A DNA stretch of 64,000 nucleotides from Dehalococcoidia bacterium (GCA_021295955.1 JAGWBJ010000005.1:106597-170596); one strand, 5' to 3'. Counted from the first letter of the stretch, positions 1 through 9,402 are shown. A program made the numbers and translations. The notes: generated from the sequence alone by a model not told the origin.

Positions 1-80
1 CCAGCGGTGATGACATGGGCCCAGCGGTGATGACATGGGCCCAGCGGTGATGACATGGGCCCAGCGGTGATGACATGGGA
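1..80. repeat. 20-base tandem repeat, four copies at the window edge
   Basis: The unit ccagcggtgatgacatgggc is repeated head to tail from base 1. Three copies are exact and the fourth (61-80) differs only in its last base. The array touches the window edge, so its true length is unknown. It ends 27 bases before the hisC start chosen here, and each copy contains ATG triplets. A 20-base period is not a multiple of three, so this is not a coding repeat. It could be a variable-number repeat in the hisC leader. Confidence 0.9.
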
Positions 81-107
81 AGGGGGTTCGAACTCTTGGG
101 AGAAGTG

Positions 108-1193
108 ATGGACCTCGTGCAGGACCATATCAGAGCCATGAAGCCGTACGAGGCTGTGGAGTCCTCCGAGGTGCTGGCCGAGAGGGCTGGCATACCTCCC
201 GACAAGGTGGTCCGGCTCAACGGGAACGAGAACCCGTACAGCTCGGCGCCCAAGGTCACCGAGACGTTGGGCAGCTACGACCAGTATAACCGGTACCCCG
301 ATCCCGACCAGCACCAGATTCGAGCCGTGCTATCGGACTACCTGGACGTGGAGCCGGAGCGCATCGTGGCCGGCAACGGCAGCGACGAGATCATCGACCT
401 GACCCTGCGCATGGTCCTGGCCCCGGGCGACCGCATCCTGGACCCGACGCCCACCTTCGGCATGTACGCCATCTGCGCCAACATCTGCGGGGGCAAGGTA
501 GTCAGTGTACCCAGGGACGACTCCTTCGAGATCGACGTGGAGGCCACCAAGCTGGCCCTGGACTCGAGGACCCGGGCCGTGCTGTTCGCCTCTCCGAACA
601 ACCCCACGGGCAACATCGCCCAGGAGTGGCAGGTCCGCAGCCTGCTGGAGACCGGGGTGCTGGTGGTGGTGGACGAGACCTACTACGAGTTCTGCGGTCA
701 GACCGTCATGCCCCTGGTGAGAGAATACCCGAACTTGATGGTGCTGCGCACCTTCAGCAAGTGGGCGGGCCTGGCCGGGCTGCGCATAGGCCTGGGCGTG
801 ATGGACCCGGAGATGGCCCAGGTGATGATGGCCGTGAAGCCCCCGTACAACGTCAATGTGGGCGCGGAGATCGCGCTGATGGCGTCGTTGGCGGACAAGG
901 CCGTCCTAATAAAGCGGGTCCAGTCGATAGTGGCCGAACGGGAGAGGATGTTCTCTCTGATAGAGGGCATCCCCGGCGTCAAGCCGTGGCCCTCCCAGGC
1001 CAACTTCATCCTGTGCCAGCTACCCGAGGGCAAGGGCCGTGCGGTGTTCGAGGGCCTGTGCCGCCGGGGCGTCTTCGTGCGTCACTTCTCCACCCCAAGG
1101 CTGGTCGACCACATCCGCGCCAGCGTAGGGCTGCCCCACGAGACGGATGCCCTGGTCGACGCCCTCTCGGACACGATGAAGGAGCTGGCCTAG
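108..1193 (+). CDS. hisC: Histidinol-phosphate aminotransferase HisC
   Basis: PLP enzyme of fold type I that converts imidazole-acetol phosphate and glutamate to histidinol phosphate in histidine biosynthesis; cytosolic. The protein (361 residues from this start) shows the N-terminal substrate segment RLNGNENP, the SPNNPTG motif, VVDETYYEF for PLP binding and the catalytic lysine in RTFSKWAGLAGLRIG. The length is normal for HisC. I chose the ATG at 108 because GGGAGA (98-103) sits just upstream; an in-frame ATG at 75 lies inside the last tandem-repeat copy. hisB follows after 9 bases, so the two form an operon. HisC-like aminotransferases can also act on aromatic substrates, but the hisB neighbour supports histidine. 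Confidence 0.93.
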   Translation: MDLVQDHIRAMKPYEAVESSEVLAERAGIPPDKVVRLNGNENPYSSAPKVTETLGSYDQYNRYPDPDQHQIRAVLSDYLDVEPERIVAGNGSDEIIDLTLRMVLAPGDRILDPTPTFGMYAICANICGGKVVSVPRDDSFEIDVEATKLALDSRTRAVLFASPNNPTGNIAQEWQVRSLLETGVLVVVDETYYEFCGQTVMPLVREYPNLMVLRTFSKWAGLAGLRIGLGVMDPEMAQVMMAVKPPYNVNVGAEIALMASLADKAVLIKRVQSIVAERERMFSLIEGIPGVKPWPSQANFILCQLPEGKGRAVFEGLCRRGVFVRHFSTPRLVDHIRASVGLPHETDALVDALSDTMKELA

Positions 1194-1202
1194 GGCCGCA
1201 CG

Positions 1203-1802
1203 ATGGCGCCGCGTCGAGCCACTCTAGAGCGGAGCACGGGAGAGACGGCCGTATCCCTATCCATCGACCTCGACGGAGAGGGCAAGTACCAGGTATCCAC
1301 CGGCAACGGCATGCTGGACCACTTGGTGGCCCAGCTCTCCCGGCACGGTCTGATTGACATAACCCTCAATGCCCGGGGAGACGTGGACACCGGCTGGCAC
1401 CATCTGGTCGAGGACACGGGCATAACCCTGGGGAGGGCCTTCAGAGAGGCGCTGGGAGACGGCAGCGGGATACGCCGGATGGGCCACGCTATCGTGCCAC
1501 TGGACGAGACCCTGGCGACGGTAGCCGTGGACCTGAGCGGGCGAGGCTACGCCAGGATCGACGCGTCCCTGGTGGGCGACATGGTGGAGTCGCTGCCCGG
1601 CGACCTGGTCCGCCACTTTCTCGAGAGCTTCGCCGTGGAGGCCCGCATCAACCTACACGCCCGGACTGAGAACGGCACCAACGGGCACCACAAGGCCGAG
1701 GCGATCTTCAAGGCGTTGGCCAAGGCGCTGCGGTACGCCTGTGAGCTGGACCCGCGGGCGCCGGGACAGGTGCCCAGCACCAAGGGAACGATAGAGGGCT
1801 AG
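1203..1802 (+). CDS. hisB: Imidazoleglycerol-phosphate dehydratase HisB
   Basis: Mn-dependent enzyme that dehydrates imidazole glycerol phosphate to imidazole-acetol phosphate, the step before HisC. At 199 residues it is the usual stand-alone bacterial form without a phosphatase domain. Both family metal-binding signatures are visible: HLVEDTGITLG near the first third and an N-G-H-H-K-A-E-A segment near residue 160. Start ATG 1203 gives the typical N terminus RRATLERSTGET. It lies 9 bases after hisC. Its stop codon overlaps the stop codon of the opposing purS gene within the same CTAG (1799-1802), so the two operons converge with no intergenic space. Confidence 0.95.
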   Translation: MAPRRATLERSTGETAVSLSIDLDGEGKYQVSTGNGMLDHLVAQLSRHGLIDITLNARGDVDTGWHHLVEDTGITLGRAFREALGDGSGIRRMGHAIVPLDETLATVAVDLSGRGYARIDASLVGDMVESLPGDLVRHFLESFAVEARINLHARTENGTNGHHKAEAIFKALAKALRYACELDPRAPGQVPSTKGTIEG

Positions 1803-2050
1803 GGCAGCTCCTCCAGGTCGAACCGGTACTGCTCGATGACCGGGTTGGCCAGCAGCCGCCGGCACATGTCCTCCACCGCGCGGCCGGCGGATTCGCGGTC
1901 CGGCTCCCGAACGCGTACCTCGATATACTTCCCCACCCGCACGCTCTCAGCCGACTCGAATCCAAGGGTTCTGAGGCTGCCGAGAACCGTCTGTCCTTGA
2001 GGATCGTTGACCGTCGGCTTCAGGGCGATGTAGACCCTGGCCAGGAACAT
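1799..2050 (-). CDS. purS: Phosphoribosylformylglycinamidine synthase subunit PurS
   Basis: Small subunit of the three-part FGAM synthase (PurSQL), bridging the ammonia-producing PurQ and the PurL synthetase. The 83-residue protein starts FLARVYIALKP and contains the typical PurS segment ending in NPVIEQYRFDLEELP. ATG 2050 matches the family N terminus; an upstream in-frame ATG at 2065 would add five residues. It is the last gene of the leftward purine operon and follows the DUF3105 gene by one base. purQ and purL, its usual partners, do not follow; the operon ends here at hisB. Confidence 0.88.
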   Translation of the reverse strand: MFLARVYIALKPTVNDPQGQTVLGSLRTLGFESAESVRVGKYIEVRVREPDRESAGRAVEDMCRRLLANPVIEQYRFDLEELP

Positions 2051-2051
2051 C

Positions 2052-2765
2052 CTAGCTGACCACACTCGTGCAGCGAAGGGGCCCCGCCTGCCTCGTCTCC
2101 TCGCTGAACCGGTTGCGGGCGTACTCGGTGTAGAACCGCCTTATCCGGTCCTCGTCTACGCCCTGGACGACGTCCATGACGCCCCATGCCGTCACGGCCA
2201 CGGCGCCCTCCTCGATCTTGTCGTAGGGGCGTACCACGGTCCAGCTCTCCATATCCGGCAGGCCTTCGGCCACTTCCAGCAGCCGCGCCGCGTCCTCCTC
2301 GTTGGGCAGGTTGTAGCTGATGACGACCTGCCCGTGCTCCATGTTGTGGACAATTCTCTCGTCGGGGACCTGTGCCTCATGGATGCCGCAGTCGGCCCAC
2401 TCGGGGGTGCCCCAGTGCGGTCCCGACGTGGGCGGCGTTGTGCTGTAGTCGATGAACTCGCCCACGGGCCGGTGGTCCACCGACGCCATGAGGTCCACTG
2501 GGCTCCCCACTCCCTCGGTGTACTCCAGCGCGTCCCTGCCGGGCTGTGCCGGCCCGCCGCCACCCGGAGCCGAGGAGAGTGCCAGCCCTGCAATGACCAG
2601 CACGGCGATGGTCGCCGAAGCGCCCAGCAGGGCCCAACGCCGCAGCCTGCGGCGTGTGGCGGCCCGCATCCATCGCCCCCTGTTTGGCTGCTGCTCCTGG
2701 CTGGGGGCGCTCCTTCTCCGTCTGGAGGTCCTTTTTCCGCTTCTTCGGTGCCGTGACTCGGGCAA
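2052..2765 (-). CDS. DUF3105 membrane-anchored protein
   Basis: Function unknown. The N terminus (residues 1-42) is very basic (Arg/Lys-rich) and is followed by one hydrophobic segment at about 45-67 (WALLGASATIAVLVIAGLA), so the protein is probably anchored with a C-terminal domain outside. That domain carries the DUF3105 marks TPPTSGPHWG and HNMEHGQVVISYN, conserved His-rich motifs that suggest metal binding; this is inference. The start used is TTG 2765 with AGGAG upstream; ATG 2669 just before the membrane segment is an alternative. It sits between purC and purS in the purine operon, probably by co-transcription rather than shared function. Confidence 0.8.
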   Translation of the reverse strand: MPESRHRRSGKRTSRRRRSAPSQEQQPNRGRWMRAATRRRLRRWALLGASATIAVLVIAGLALSSAPGGGGPAQPGRDALEYTEGVGSPVDLMASVDHRPVGEFIDYSTTPPTSGPHWGTPEWADCGIHEAQVPDERIVHNMEHGQVVISYNLPNEEDAARLLEVAEGLPDMESWTVVRPYDKIEEGAVAVTAWGVMDVVQGVDEDRIRRFYTEYARNRFSEETRQAGPLRCTSVVS

Positions 2766-2802
2766 TCTACTCAGGGCTCCTTCCCTTACAGTCGTGGGCG
2801 GT

Positions 2803-3690
2803 TCAGTCCAGGGAAAGCTCTTCCCCGGTGAGGCGTCGATGGGCCTCCAGGTACCGCTTCGAGGTCCTCTCCACGATTTCGGGGGGCAGCTCGGGGGCCG
2901 GCGGCTCGTGGTCCCAGCCCTGGGCGTCCAGCCAGTCCCGGACGTACTGCTTGTCGAAGTTGGGCAGCGACCGGCCCGGCTCGTAGCCCGAGGCGTCCCA
3001 GAACCGGCTGGAGTCCGGCGTGAGGAGCTCGTCTATCAGAATGAGACCCCCGTCCAGGAGTCCGAACTCCATCTTGGTGTCCACAAGGATGATTCCCTTG
3101 CTCCGGGCGTATTCGTTGGCGGAGCTGTAGATGGCCAGGCTCTTCTCTTCGAGCTGCCGGGCCAGGTCGGCCCCAAACATGTCCAGCACCTGGTCCGGGG
3201 TCATATTCTCGTCGTGGCCCACGTCCGCCTTGGTGGTGGGCGTGAACATGGGCTCGGGCAGCTCCTGGCCCTCCACCAGGCCTTGGGGCATCTCCTGGCC
3301 CCACACGGTGCCCGAGCGCCGGTACTCGGCCCAGGCCGACCCGGCCAGATAGCCCCGGACGATACACTCCACGTCCAGGCGCTGGGCCCGCTTGACCACC
3401 ATGGACTGGCGGGCGATCTCGGGGGAGAGCCCTTCGGGCATGGCGACGCCGGAAGCGTCTCCGGCCATGGCGACGAGGTGGTTGCCTATAAGGTCCTCGG
3501 TCCGGTCGAACCAGAATTTGGAGATGTGGGCCAGCACCAGGCCCTTGTGCGGTATCCCGCCGGGCAGCACCACGTCGAAGGCGGAGATACGGTCGGTGGA
3601 GACCATCAGCATGAGGCCGTCCCCCAGGTCGTAGGTGTCCCGGACCTTCCCTCGATAAAGGAGGCCTGGCATAGTTGTCTCAACAATCAT
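2803..3690 (-). CDS. purC: SAICAR synthetase PurC
   Basis: Joins CAIR and aspartate with ATP to give SAICAR in de novo purine synthesis. The 295-residue protein has the family start GKVRDTYDLGDG, the substrate-binding STDRISAFD, the ECIVRGYLAGSAW motif and VDTKMEFG. Its length is that of the longer bacterial/yeast-like PurC class. ATG 3690 is used; a GGAGGG lies about 12 bases upstream. It follows purB by 43 bases and precedes the DUF3105 gene in the leftward purine operon. Confidence 0.95.
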   Translation of the reverse strand: MIVETTMPGLLYRGKVRDTYDLGDGLMLMVSTDRISAFDVVLPGGIPHKGLVLAHISKFWFDRTEDLIGNHLVAMAGDASGVAMPEGLSPEIARQSMVVKRAQRLDVECIVRGYLAGSAWAEYRRSGTVWGQEMPQGLVEGQELPEPMFTPTTKADVGHDENMTPDQVLDMFGADLARQLEEKSLAIYSSANEYARSKGIILVDTKMEFGLLDGGLILIDELLTPDSSRFWDASGYEPGRSLPNFDKQYVRDWLDAQGWDHEPPAPELPPEIVERTSKRYLEAHRRLTGEELSLD

Positions 3691-3733
3691 TCCGAAATCA
3701 ACCCTCCGTCAATGGTGTGCACGCACAAAGTCC

Positions 3734-5077
3734 TCATATCCTGCTTGCCTCGACGCTTGCAGGCCGGTCCACGGCCCAGGCGCCGTCCTTCAAGCCGATC
3801 CGATCGAAGGTCTCACGGACGTACCTGGTGTAGTACCCGTAGTCGAAGATCCGGGCCATCTCTTCGTTGGACAGATACGAGGCCACCGACTGGTCGGATT
3901 CGAGGAGGTCTCGAAAGTCGGACTCCTCGTCCCAGCTACGCATGGCATTGCGTTGGACCAGCTCGTAGGCGTCCTCCCGGGAGAGGCCCTTCTCGACCAG
4001 CGCCAGCAGCACCCGTTGGCTGAACAGGATGCCCCGGGTGCTCTCCATGTTCTGCCGCATCCGCTTGGGGTATACCCTCATGCCCCGCACCACGCGGGTG
4101 CAGATGGAGAGGATGTAGTCCAGCGCCAGGCAGGAGTCCGGCAGGATAAGCCGCTCGGCCGAGGAGTGGCTGATATCCCGCTCGTGCCATAGGGCCACGT
4201 TCTCCAGCGCGGTGACGCTGTGTCCCCGTATGAGCCTTGCCAGGCCGCATACCCGCTCGGACAGCTCCGGATTGCGTTTGTGGGGCATGGAAGAGGAGCC
4301 CGTCTGGCCCTGGCCGAAGGGCTCCTCCACCTCGCGCACCTCGCTGCGCTGAAGGTGCCGGAACTCCGTGGCGAACTTCTCCAGGGACGCGGCTATGAGC
4401 GCCAGGGTCAGCACGAAATGGGCATGTCGGTCCCTCTGAACGATCTGGCTGGACACGGGCGCAGCCTCGATCCCCAGCTTGGCGCACACCCTCTCCTCCA
4501 CCGCGGGCGGCACCGTAGCGTGGGTGCCCACGGCGCCCGATATCTTCCCGACCCGGACGCTGGACAGGGCCTGGTCCAGACGCCCACGCTGGCGGCCCAC
4601 CTCCTCCCACCACAAGGCCAGCTTCAGCCCGAAGGTCGTGGGCTCGGCGTGCACGCCATGGGTCCGGCCCATCATGGGCGTGTCCCTGTACTGGACGGCG
4701 GCCTCCCCAAGTGCCTGACGCAGGTCGTCGACTTCACGGGCCAGTATCTCGCCGGCCTCCATGAGCTGCAAACTGAGGGCCGTGTCCATCACGTCGCTGG
4801 ATGTGAGGCCCAGGTGGATCCAGCGGCCCTCCTCCCCCAGGCCGTCGCCGACGGCGGCGAGGAAGGCCGTCACGTCGTGACGGGTGCGCTCGAACACCTC
4901 CTGCATGCGCTGGTGGTCGTATCGGGCCTTGCGAAGCTTCTCCATGTCCTCCCATGGGATCACACCCTCCTCCGCCCAGGCCTCGCAGGCGGCGAGCTCC
5001 ACCTCCAGCCACTTGCCGTACTTGTTCTCGTCGGACCATACCCTCTTCATCTCGGGCCTGGAGTAGCGCTCGATCAT
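3734..5077 (-). CDS. purB: Adenylosuccinate lyase PurB
   Basis: Fumarase/aspartase-superfamily lyase acting twice in purine synthesis: SAICAR to AICAR plus fumarate, and adenylosuccinate to AMP plus fumarate. The 447-residue protein contains the signature SSSMPHKRNPE (flexible loop with catalytic Ser), the TSSDVMDTA segment and the RTHGVHAEPTTFG motif with catalytic His. The start codon overlaps the stop of the upstream HAD phosphatase gene as ATGA (5074-5077), indicating translational coupling. purC follows. Confidence 0.96.
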   Translation of the reverse strand: MIERYSRPEMKRVWSDENKYGKWLEVELAACEAWAEEGVIPWEDMEKLRKARYDHQRMQEVFERTRHDVTAFLAAVGDGLGEEGRWIHLGLTSSDVMDTALSLQLMEAGEILAREVDDLRQALGEAAVQYRDTPMMGRTHGVHAEPTTFGLKLALWWEEVGRQRGRLDQALSSVRVGKISGAVGTHATVPPAVEERVCAKLGIEAAPVSSQIVQRDRHAHFVLTLALIAASLEKFATEFRHLQRSEVREVEEPFGQGQTGSSSMPHKRNPELSERVCGLARLIRGHSVTALENVALWHERDISHSSAERLILPDSCLALDYILSICTRVVRGMRVYPKRMRQNMESTRGILFSQRVLLALVEKGLSREDAYELVQRNAMRSWDEESDFRDLLESDQSVASYLSNEEMARIFDYGYYTRYVRETFDRIGLKDGAWAVDRPASVEASRI

Positions 5078-5841
5078 CCGGAGCCTCCCAACGGCGCTTC
5101 GTTGTCGTCATTCCCGGTGCGTTCCATGGCTCGGAGCGCGTCCAACATGTCCCGGAAGTCCCGGAAGAGCGTGTAGGGCATCTGCCGCTCGTCCATCAGC
5201 TCCGCCAAGGGACCGTGGGCGAACACCCGGTCCGCGATGGATGCCGGGCAGAAGTCGGACCGGCCGTCTCCGACGTAAAGGATGGTGTAGCCCCGCCTGC
5301 GGTGCTCCATCAATGCCCGGCACTTGCAGTTGCCGAAGAGACGGCACTGCTCCTCGCTGGAGCCGCCTGCGCTCTCCCAGGGATGAGGGTAGTGGTAGGC
5401 GATACCCTGGGGGGTGAACTCGGTCTCCACCGAGTACCTGGGTATCTCCTGCAGCCCCTCCCTCTCCAGGAGTGCGTCGACGTAGAAGTCCAGCCCCACG
5501 GTCACTATGGCCACCGGGACCTGCCTGGCCCGGCAATAGCTCCAGAGGTCTTTGAAGTGGGCTCTGAGGGTCGCCTTCTCCTTGACGTGGGCCTGCATGG
5601 CGTCCCGGCCGGCGGTCACCGTTCGGAATGCCCGCTCCTGGTACTCCCTGAGGCCGATCCGCTTCTCCCGATGTGCCTGTCTCAGCCGCTCCCACCCCTC
5701 GTGGTTTCCGAACCGGGACAGCAGGAGGGATGCGACGTTCTCTTCGGCGGTGGTGTCGTCGAAGTCGCAGAGTACCGCGGGGGGCTTCCCGGCCCAGCGG
5801 ACGACGCTAGCGCTCGCGGAGTCTTGCCCTGTAGCGCTCAT
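5074..5841 (-). CDS. HAD-superfamily phosphatase, MtnX/PSPase-like
   Basis: A 255-residue haloacid-dehalogenase-type hydrolase. Motif I is [11 protein letters not shown] (nucleophile Asp plus acid/base Asp), motif II is [13 protein letters not shown], and the C-terminal acidic motif is [12 protein letters not shown]. The subfamily resembles 2-hydroxy-3-keto-5-methylthiopentenyl-1-phosphate phosphatases and phosphoserine phosphatases; the substrate cannot be told from sequence. It overlaps purE by 35 bases and purB by 4, so it is embedded in the purine operon. A role in purine metabolism is possible but unproven. Two cysteine-rich spots ([15 protein letters not shown]) lie in the cap region. 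Confidence 0.78.
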   Translation of the reverse strand: MSATGQDSASASVVRWAGKPPAVLCDFDDTTAEENVASLLLSRFGNHEGWERLRQAHREKRIGLREYQERAFRTVTAGRDAMQAHVKEKATLRAHFKDLWSYCRARQVPVAIVTVGLDFYVDALLEREGLQEIPRYSVETEFTPQGIAYHYPHPWESAGGSSEEQCRLFGNCKCRALMEHRRRGYTILYVGDGRSDFCPASIADRVFAHGPLAELMDERQMPYTLFRDFRDMLDALRAMERTGNDDNEAPLGGSG

Positions 5842-6265
5842 ACGACTCCCTGATGTCGTCGTGTTTGATCCCCAGTATCTCGGCGGCCAGGTAGGCGGCG
5901 TTGCGCGCTCCCCACGAGCCTATGGCAACGCAGGCCACCGGTATGCCCGGGGGCATCTGGGCAACGGCCATGAGGGCGTCCAAGCCCTTGAGCTCGCTGC
6001 TTGCCAGGGGCACCCCGATTACGGGAAGGGTCGACCACGAGGCGAGGACGCCGGGTAGGGCGGCGGCCCCTCCCGCGGCGGCGATGAACACCTCTATGCC
6101 CCGGTCACGAGCGGTGGTCGCATACTCCCGGACGCGGTCGGGCGCCCGGTGGGCCGACATGACCCGGACCTCGTAGTCCACCTCCAGCTCCTCCAGGACC
6201 TTGACCGTTTCGTTGACCGTGGGCTCGTCGGACGAGCTGCCCATTATCACACCAACCAGCGGCAT
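5807..6265 (-). CDS. purE: N5-carboxyaminoimidazole ribonucleotide mutase PurE
   Basis: Class I PurE converts N5-CAIR to CAIR in purine synthesis. The 152-residue protein shows [12 protein letters not shown] at the N terminus, SAHRAPDRV and the glycine/alanine-rich [17 protein letters not shown] segment. I chose ATG 6265 because GGAAAGGAAG lies directly upstream; a TTG at 6283 would add six residues. Class I PurE normally needs PurK, which is not in this window. It lies between purD and the HAD phosphatase gene in the leftward operon. Confidence 0.95.
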   Translation of the reverse strand: MPLVGVIMGSSSDEPTVNETVKVLEELEVDYEVRVMSAHRAPDRVREYATTARDRGIEVFIAAAGGAAALPGVLASWSTLPVIGVPLASSELKGLDALMAVAQMPPGIPVACVAIGSWGARNAAYLAAEILGIKHDDIRESYERYRARLRER

Positions 6266-6295
6266 TCGTGACTTCCTTTCCAACGTGATTGCGGC

Positions 6296-7621
6296 CTAGG
6301 CGACGGGCGCCCCTTGCGGTAGGGCTATGTCCCTGCGATAGTGGGCCCCGTCGAAACGGATCCTGGACACATTATCATATGCCCTTTCCCTTGCCTGCAC
6401 CAGAGCCGGGCCCACCCCCACCACGGTCATGACGCGGCCCCCGTCCGTGACCGTAGGGGCGTCGCGCTCCGGACCCGTCCGTTTCGTTCCCGCGTGGAAC
6501 ACCAGCACGTCCTCATCCACGTCCTCCAGGCCCTGTATGGGGAGTCCCTTCCGGTAGGCCCCGGGATAGCCTCCCGACGCGAGGACCACCCCGGCGCAGG
6601 CCCTGCTGTCCCACTCGATGGACAGCCGGCCCAGGCCGCCATCGATACAGGCCAGGACGACCTCCAGCAGATCGGTCCCCATCAGAGGCAGAATGACCTG
6701 GGTCTCCGGGTCTCCGAGACGGCAGTTGAACTCCAGGACCCTTGGACCGGTCTCCGTCAGCATCAGGCCCGCGTACAGCACGCCCTTGTAGGTAGCGCCG
6801 GACTCACGGAGGGCCCGCAGCACCGGCTCCATGATCTCTCTGCGCACCCGCTCCTCCAGGCCCTCCGACCAGAGATCAGGGGGGGCGTAGCTGCCCATAC
6901 CGCCGGTGTTGGGGCCGTCGTCCCCGTCGCCCAGCCGCTTGTAGTCGCAGGCGGCGACCATGGGTGACAGGTGCGTGCCGTCGGTGAAGGCGAAGACGCT
7001 GACCTCCCGGCCTTCCATGCACTCCTCGACGACGACCCGATCGCCCGCCGGGCCAAAGGACCGGCTAACCATGCAGACGCTCAACGCCTCCAACGCCTGG
7101 GCGGGGCTCCTGCAGACGGTCACGCCCTTACCGGCCGCCAGCCCATCGGCCTTCACCACCACCGGTCCCCCGTGCCTGGACAGGAACTCCCTGGCACGCC
7201 CGTAGTCGTCGAAGACCTCGAAGTCGGGCGAGGGCACCCCGTTGCCGGCCATGAGGCTCCTGGCGAAGGACTTGCTGGCCTCGATTTGCGCCGCGGCCCT
7301 CGTGGGCCCGAAGGCCTTGAGGCCCCGGCTCTCGAACAGGTCCACCACGCCGTTCGCCAGGGGCTGCTCCGGTCCGACGATGGTGACGTCCACCGCGTTC
7401 TCCTGGGCAAGACAGGACAGACCCTCGGGGTCCTCGGCGGACCCGTCCAGGTTCGTGCACAGGGAGGCGGTGCCTCCGTTGCCCGGCGCAGCATACAGTG
7501 CGCCCACCCTGGGGCTCCGGCTCAGGCGCCACGCTATGGCGTGCTCCCTGGCCCCGGACCCCACCACCAGAACCTTGAGCCTGCCTCCGCCCAGATCCGC
7601 CTCCCTACCGCCTGTGGTCAA
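6296..7621 (-). CDS. purD: Phosphoribosylamine-glycine ligase PurD
   Basis: ATP-grasp ligase forming GAR from phosphoribosylamine and glycine. Visible motifs are KVLVVGSGAREHAIAW at the N terminus, VVVKADGLAAGKGVTV, FNCRLGDPETQV and a C-terminal domain ending near ALPQGAPVA. The start is uncertain: homology expects Met right before KVLVVGSG, but that codon is CTC (7577-7579) even though a good GGAGG sits just upstream of it. In-frame options are TTG 7621 (used here) and GTG 7663, both with weak ribosome-binding sites. guaA ends upstream at 7679, so co-transcription is likely. Confidence 0.93.
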   Translation of the reverse strand: MTTGGREADLGGGRLKVLVVGSGAREHAIAWRLSRSPRVGALYAAPGNGGTASLCTNLDGSAEDPEGLSCLAQENAVDVTIVGPEQPLANGVVDLFESRGLKAFGPTRAAAQIEASKSFARSLMAGNGVPSPDFEVFDDYGRAREFLSRHGGPVVVKADGLAAGKGVTVCRSPAQALEALSVCMVSRSFGPAGDRVVVEECMEGREVSVFAFTDGTHLSPMVAACDYKRLGDGDDGPNTGGMGSYAPPDLWSEGLEERVRREIMEPVLRALRESGATYKGVLYAGLMLTETGPRVLEFNCRLGDPETQVILPLMGTDLLEVVLACIDGGLGRLSIEWDSRACAGVVLASGGYPGAYRKGLPIQGLEDVDEDVLVFHAGTKRTGPERDAPTVTDGGRVMTVVGVGPALVQARERAYDNVSRIRFDGAHYRRDIALPQGAPVA

Positions 7622-7678
7622 TCGCCGCTCTCGTAGAAGTGAGCACGCCCGGGACCTCCACACGCCCGCCCATCACGC

Positions 7679-9346
7679 CTACTCCCACTCTATGGTCCCC
7701 GGCGGCTTGCTGGTGATATCGTACACCACCCGGTTGACCTGCGGCACCTCGTTGACGATGCGGTTGGAGATGCGTGCCAGCACGTCGTAGGGAAGACGCA
7801 CCCAGTCTGCGGTCATCGCGTCCTGGCTGCTGACGGCCCGGATGGCCACCACGTGGCTGTAGGTGCGGTGGTCACCCATCACGCCCACACTTCTGCTGTC
7901 GGTGAGCACCGCGAAGGTCTGCCACAGCTCGCGGTACAGGTTGGCGCCCTTTATCTCGTCGATGACGATCCAGTCGCACCGCCGCAGGACGTCCAACTTC
8001 TCCGGGGTCACCTCGCCTATGATGCGTATGGCCAGACCCGGGCCCGGGAAGGGCTGGCGGTAGACGATCTCGGGAGGGAGGCCCAGGGCGATGCCCACGT
8101 CCCGGACCTCGTCCTTGAACAGGTATCTCAGCGGCTCCACGAGCTGCAGCTTCATGTCGCTGGGGAGGCCCCCCACGTTGTGGTGCGTCTTGATTCGGGC
8201 GGCCGCCTGGGTTTCCGGCGTGCGGCTTTCGATGACGTCCGGGTAGAGGGTGCCCTGGGCCAGATACTCGGTGTTCTCCAGCTCCGCCGCCGCCTCTTCG
8301 AAGACGCGGATGAACTCCTCACCCACGGTCTTCCGCTTCTCCTCGGGGTCGGTGATGCCGTCCAGCCGGCCGACGAACCGGTCGGCGGCGTCGATGTAGA
8401 GCATGTTGAGACCCATGTTCCGCTCGAAGGTATCGAGCACCCGCTCGGGCTCCTCGAGACGCATGAGGCCGTTGTTGACGAATATGCACGTAATCTGGTC
8501 GCCAACGGCGGCGTGAACCAGGGCGGCGGCCACGGCCGAGTCCACACCCCCCGAGAGGGCGCATATGACCCGGCCGCCGCCCACCTGGTCCCGGATGGCG
8601 CCGATGGACTGGGCGACGAAGTTCTCGGGAGTCCAGTTGCCAGTGCACCCGCAGACGCGGAACAGGAAGTTCTCCAGAATGGTCTTCCCGTGCACCGTGT
8701 GGACGACCTCGGGGTGGAACTGGAGTCCGAACATCCCACCCTCGTCGCCCATCACCGCCACGGGGGAGTTGTCCGTGTGGCCAAGGGCCTTGAAGCCGGG
8801 GGGCATCTCCTCGATGGTGTCCCCGTGGCTCATCCAAATTGGCATCGAGGCCGGGAGGCCGGCCAGCAGGGGCGATTCCTCCATGCTCTGGTAGAGGACC
8901 GAGTGGCCGTACTCCCGCTTCTCGCTGGCTGCGACCTTGCCGCCAAGCTGATGGGCAAGCACCTGCATCCCGTAGCATATGCCCAGGACGGGCAGGGAGT
9001 GTTGGTAGACCCACGTGGGGGCCAGCGGCGCAGCCTGGTCGTGGACGCTGGAGGGGCCCCCGGACAGTATGATGCCCCTGGGATTGATCCTGCCGGCCTC
9101 ATCCCAGGAGGCCTCCGGCGAAACGATCTCGCAGTAGACCTTATGCTCCCTGACCCTGCGGGCGATTAGGCGGGAGTACTGGGAGCCGAAGTCGACGATG
9201 AGTATGCCGCCCTCGGTGCTCTTGGGGTCCCTCTCGGGGCCCTCCCTGCCGCCCTCTTTCCCCCCGCCGATCTCCAGGTAGGCGGAGACCTCCAGGTCGT
9301 CGCTGGTCGATATTCGCCTGCTGGAAGGCTGGGGGCTGTCCTCCAC
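7679..9346 (-). CDS. guaA: GMP synthase (glutamine-hydrolysing) GuaA
   Basis: Amidates XMP to GMP. The N-terminal class I glutaminase domain starts at [14 protein letters not shown] and has the nucleophile Cys in GICYGMQ. The ATP-pyrophosphatase domain has the P-loop [14 protein letters not shown], and the dimerisation domain ends [10 protein letters not shown]. The frame is open to 9451, but a promoter at 9381-9409 places the transcript start near 9374. The first fitting start is GTG 9346, preceded by AAAGAGGAG. Even so, about 45 residues (Ser/Glu/Gly-rich) precede the glutaminase core, longer than usual. It heads the leftward purine operon. Confidence 0.95.
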   Translation of the reverse strand: MEDSPQPSSRRISTSDDLEVSAYLEIGGGKEGGREGPERDPKSTEGGILIVDFGSQYSRLIARRVREHKVYCEIVSPEASWDEAGRINPRGIILSGGPSSVHDQAAPLAPTWVYQHSLPVLGICYGMQVLAHQLGGKVAASEKREYGHSVLYQSMEESPLLAGLPASMPIWMSHGDTIEEMPPGFKALGHTDNSPVAVMGDEGGMFGLQFHPEVVHTVHGKTILENFLFRVCGCTGNWTPENFVAQSIGAIRDQVGGGRVICALSGGVDSAVAAALVHAAVGDQITCIFVNNGLMRLEEPERVLDTFERNMGLNMLYIDAADRFVGRLDGITDPEEKRKTVGEEFIRVFEEAAAELENTEYLAQGTLYPDVIESRTPETQAAARIKTHHNVGGLPSDMKLQLVEPLRYLFKDEVRDVGIALGLPPEIVYRQPFPGPGLAIRIIGEVTPEKLDVLRRCDWIVIDEIKGANLYRELWQTFAVLTDSRSVGVMGDHRTYSHVVAIRAVSSQDAMTADWVRLPYDVLARISNRIVNEVPQVNRVVYDITSKPPGTIEWE

Positions 9347-9372
9347 TGGCTCCTCTTTGGGGCGGGCTGAAC

Positions 9373-9402
9373 TCGACCCAAGATTAGCACCTGTGCTATA
9401 CT
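9373..9402 (+). promoter_or_regulatory. Possible promoter for tsaC operon
   Basis: TATACT at 9397-9402 is a good -10 box; TCGACC at 9373-9378 with an 18-base spacer is a weak -35. The transcript would start near 9409, about 42 bases before the tsaC ATG. The -10 shares bases with the spacer of the opposing guaA promoter. Confidence 0.4.

Noticed and set aside
1-80. CRISPR array
   Set aside because: The 20-base units are directly adjacent with no spacers.
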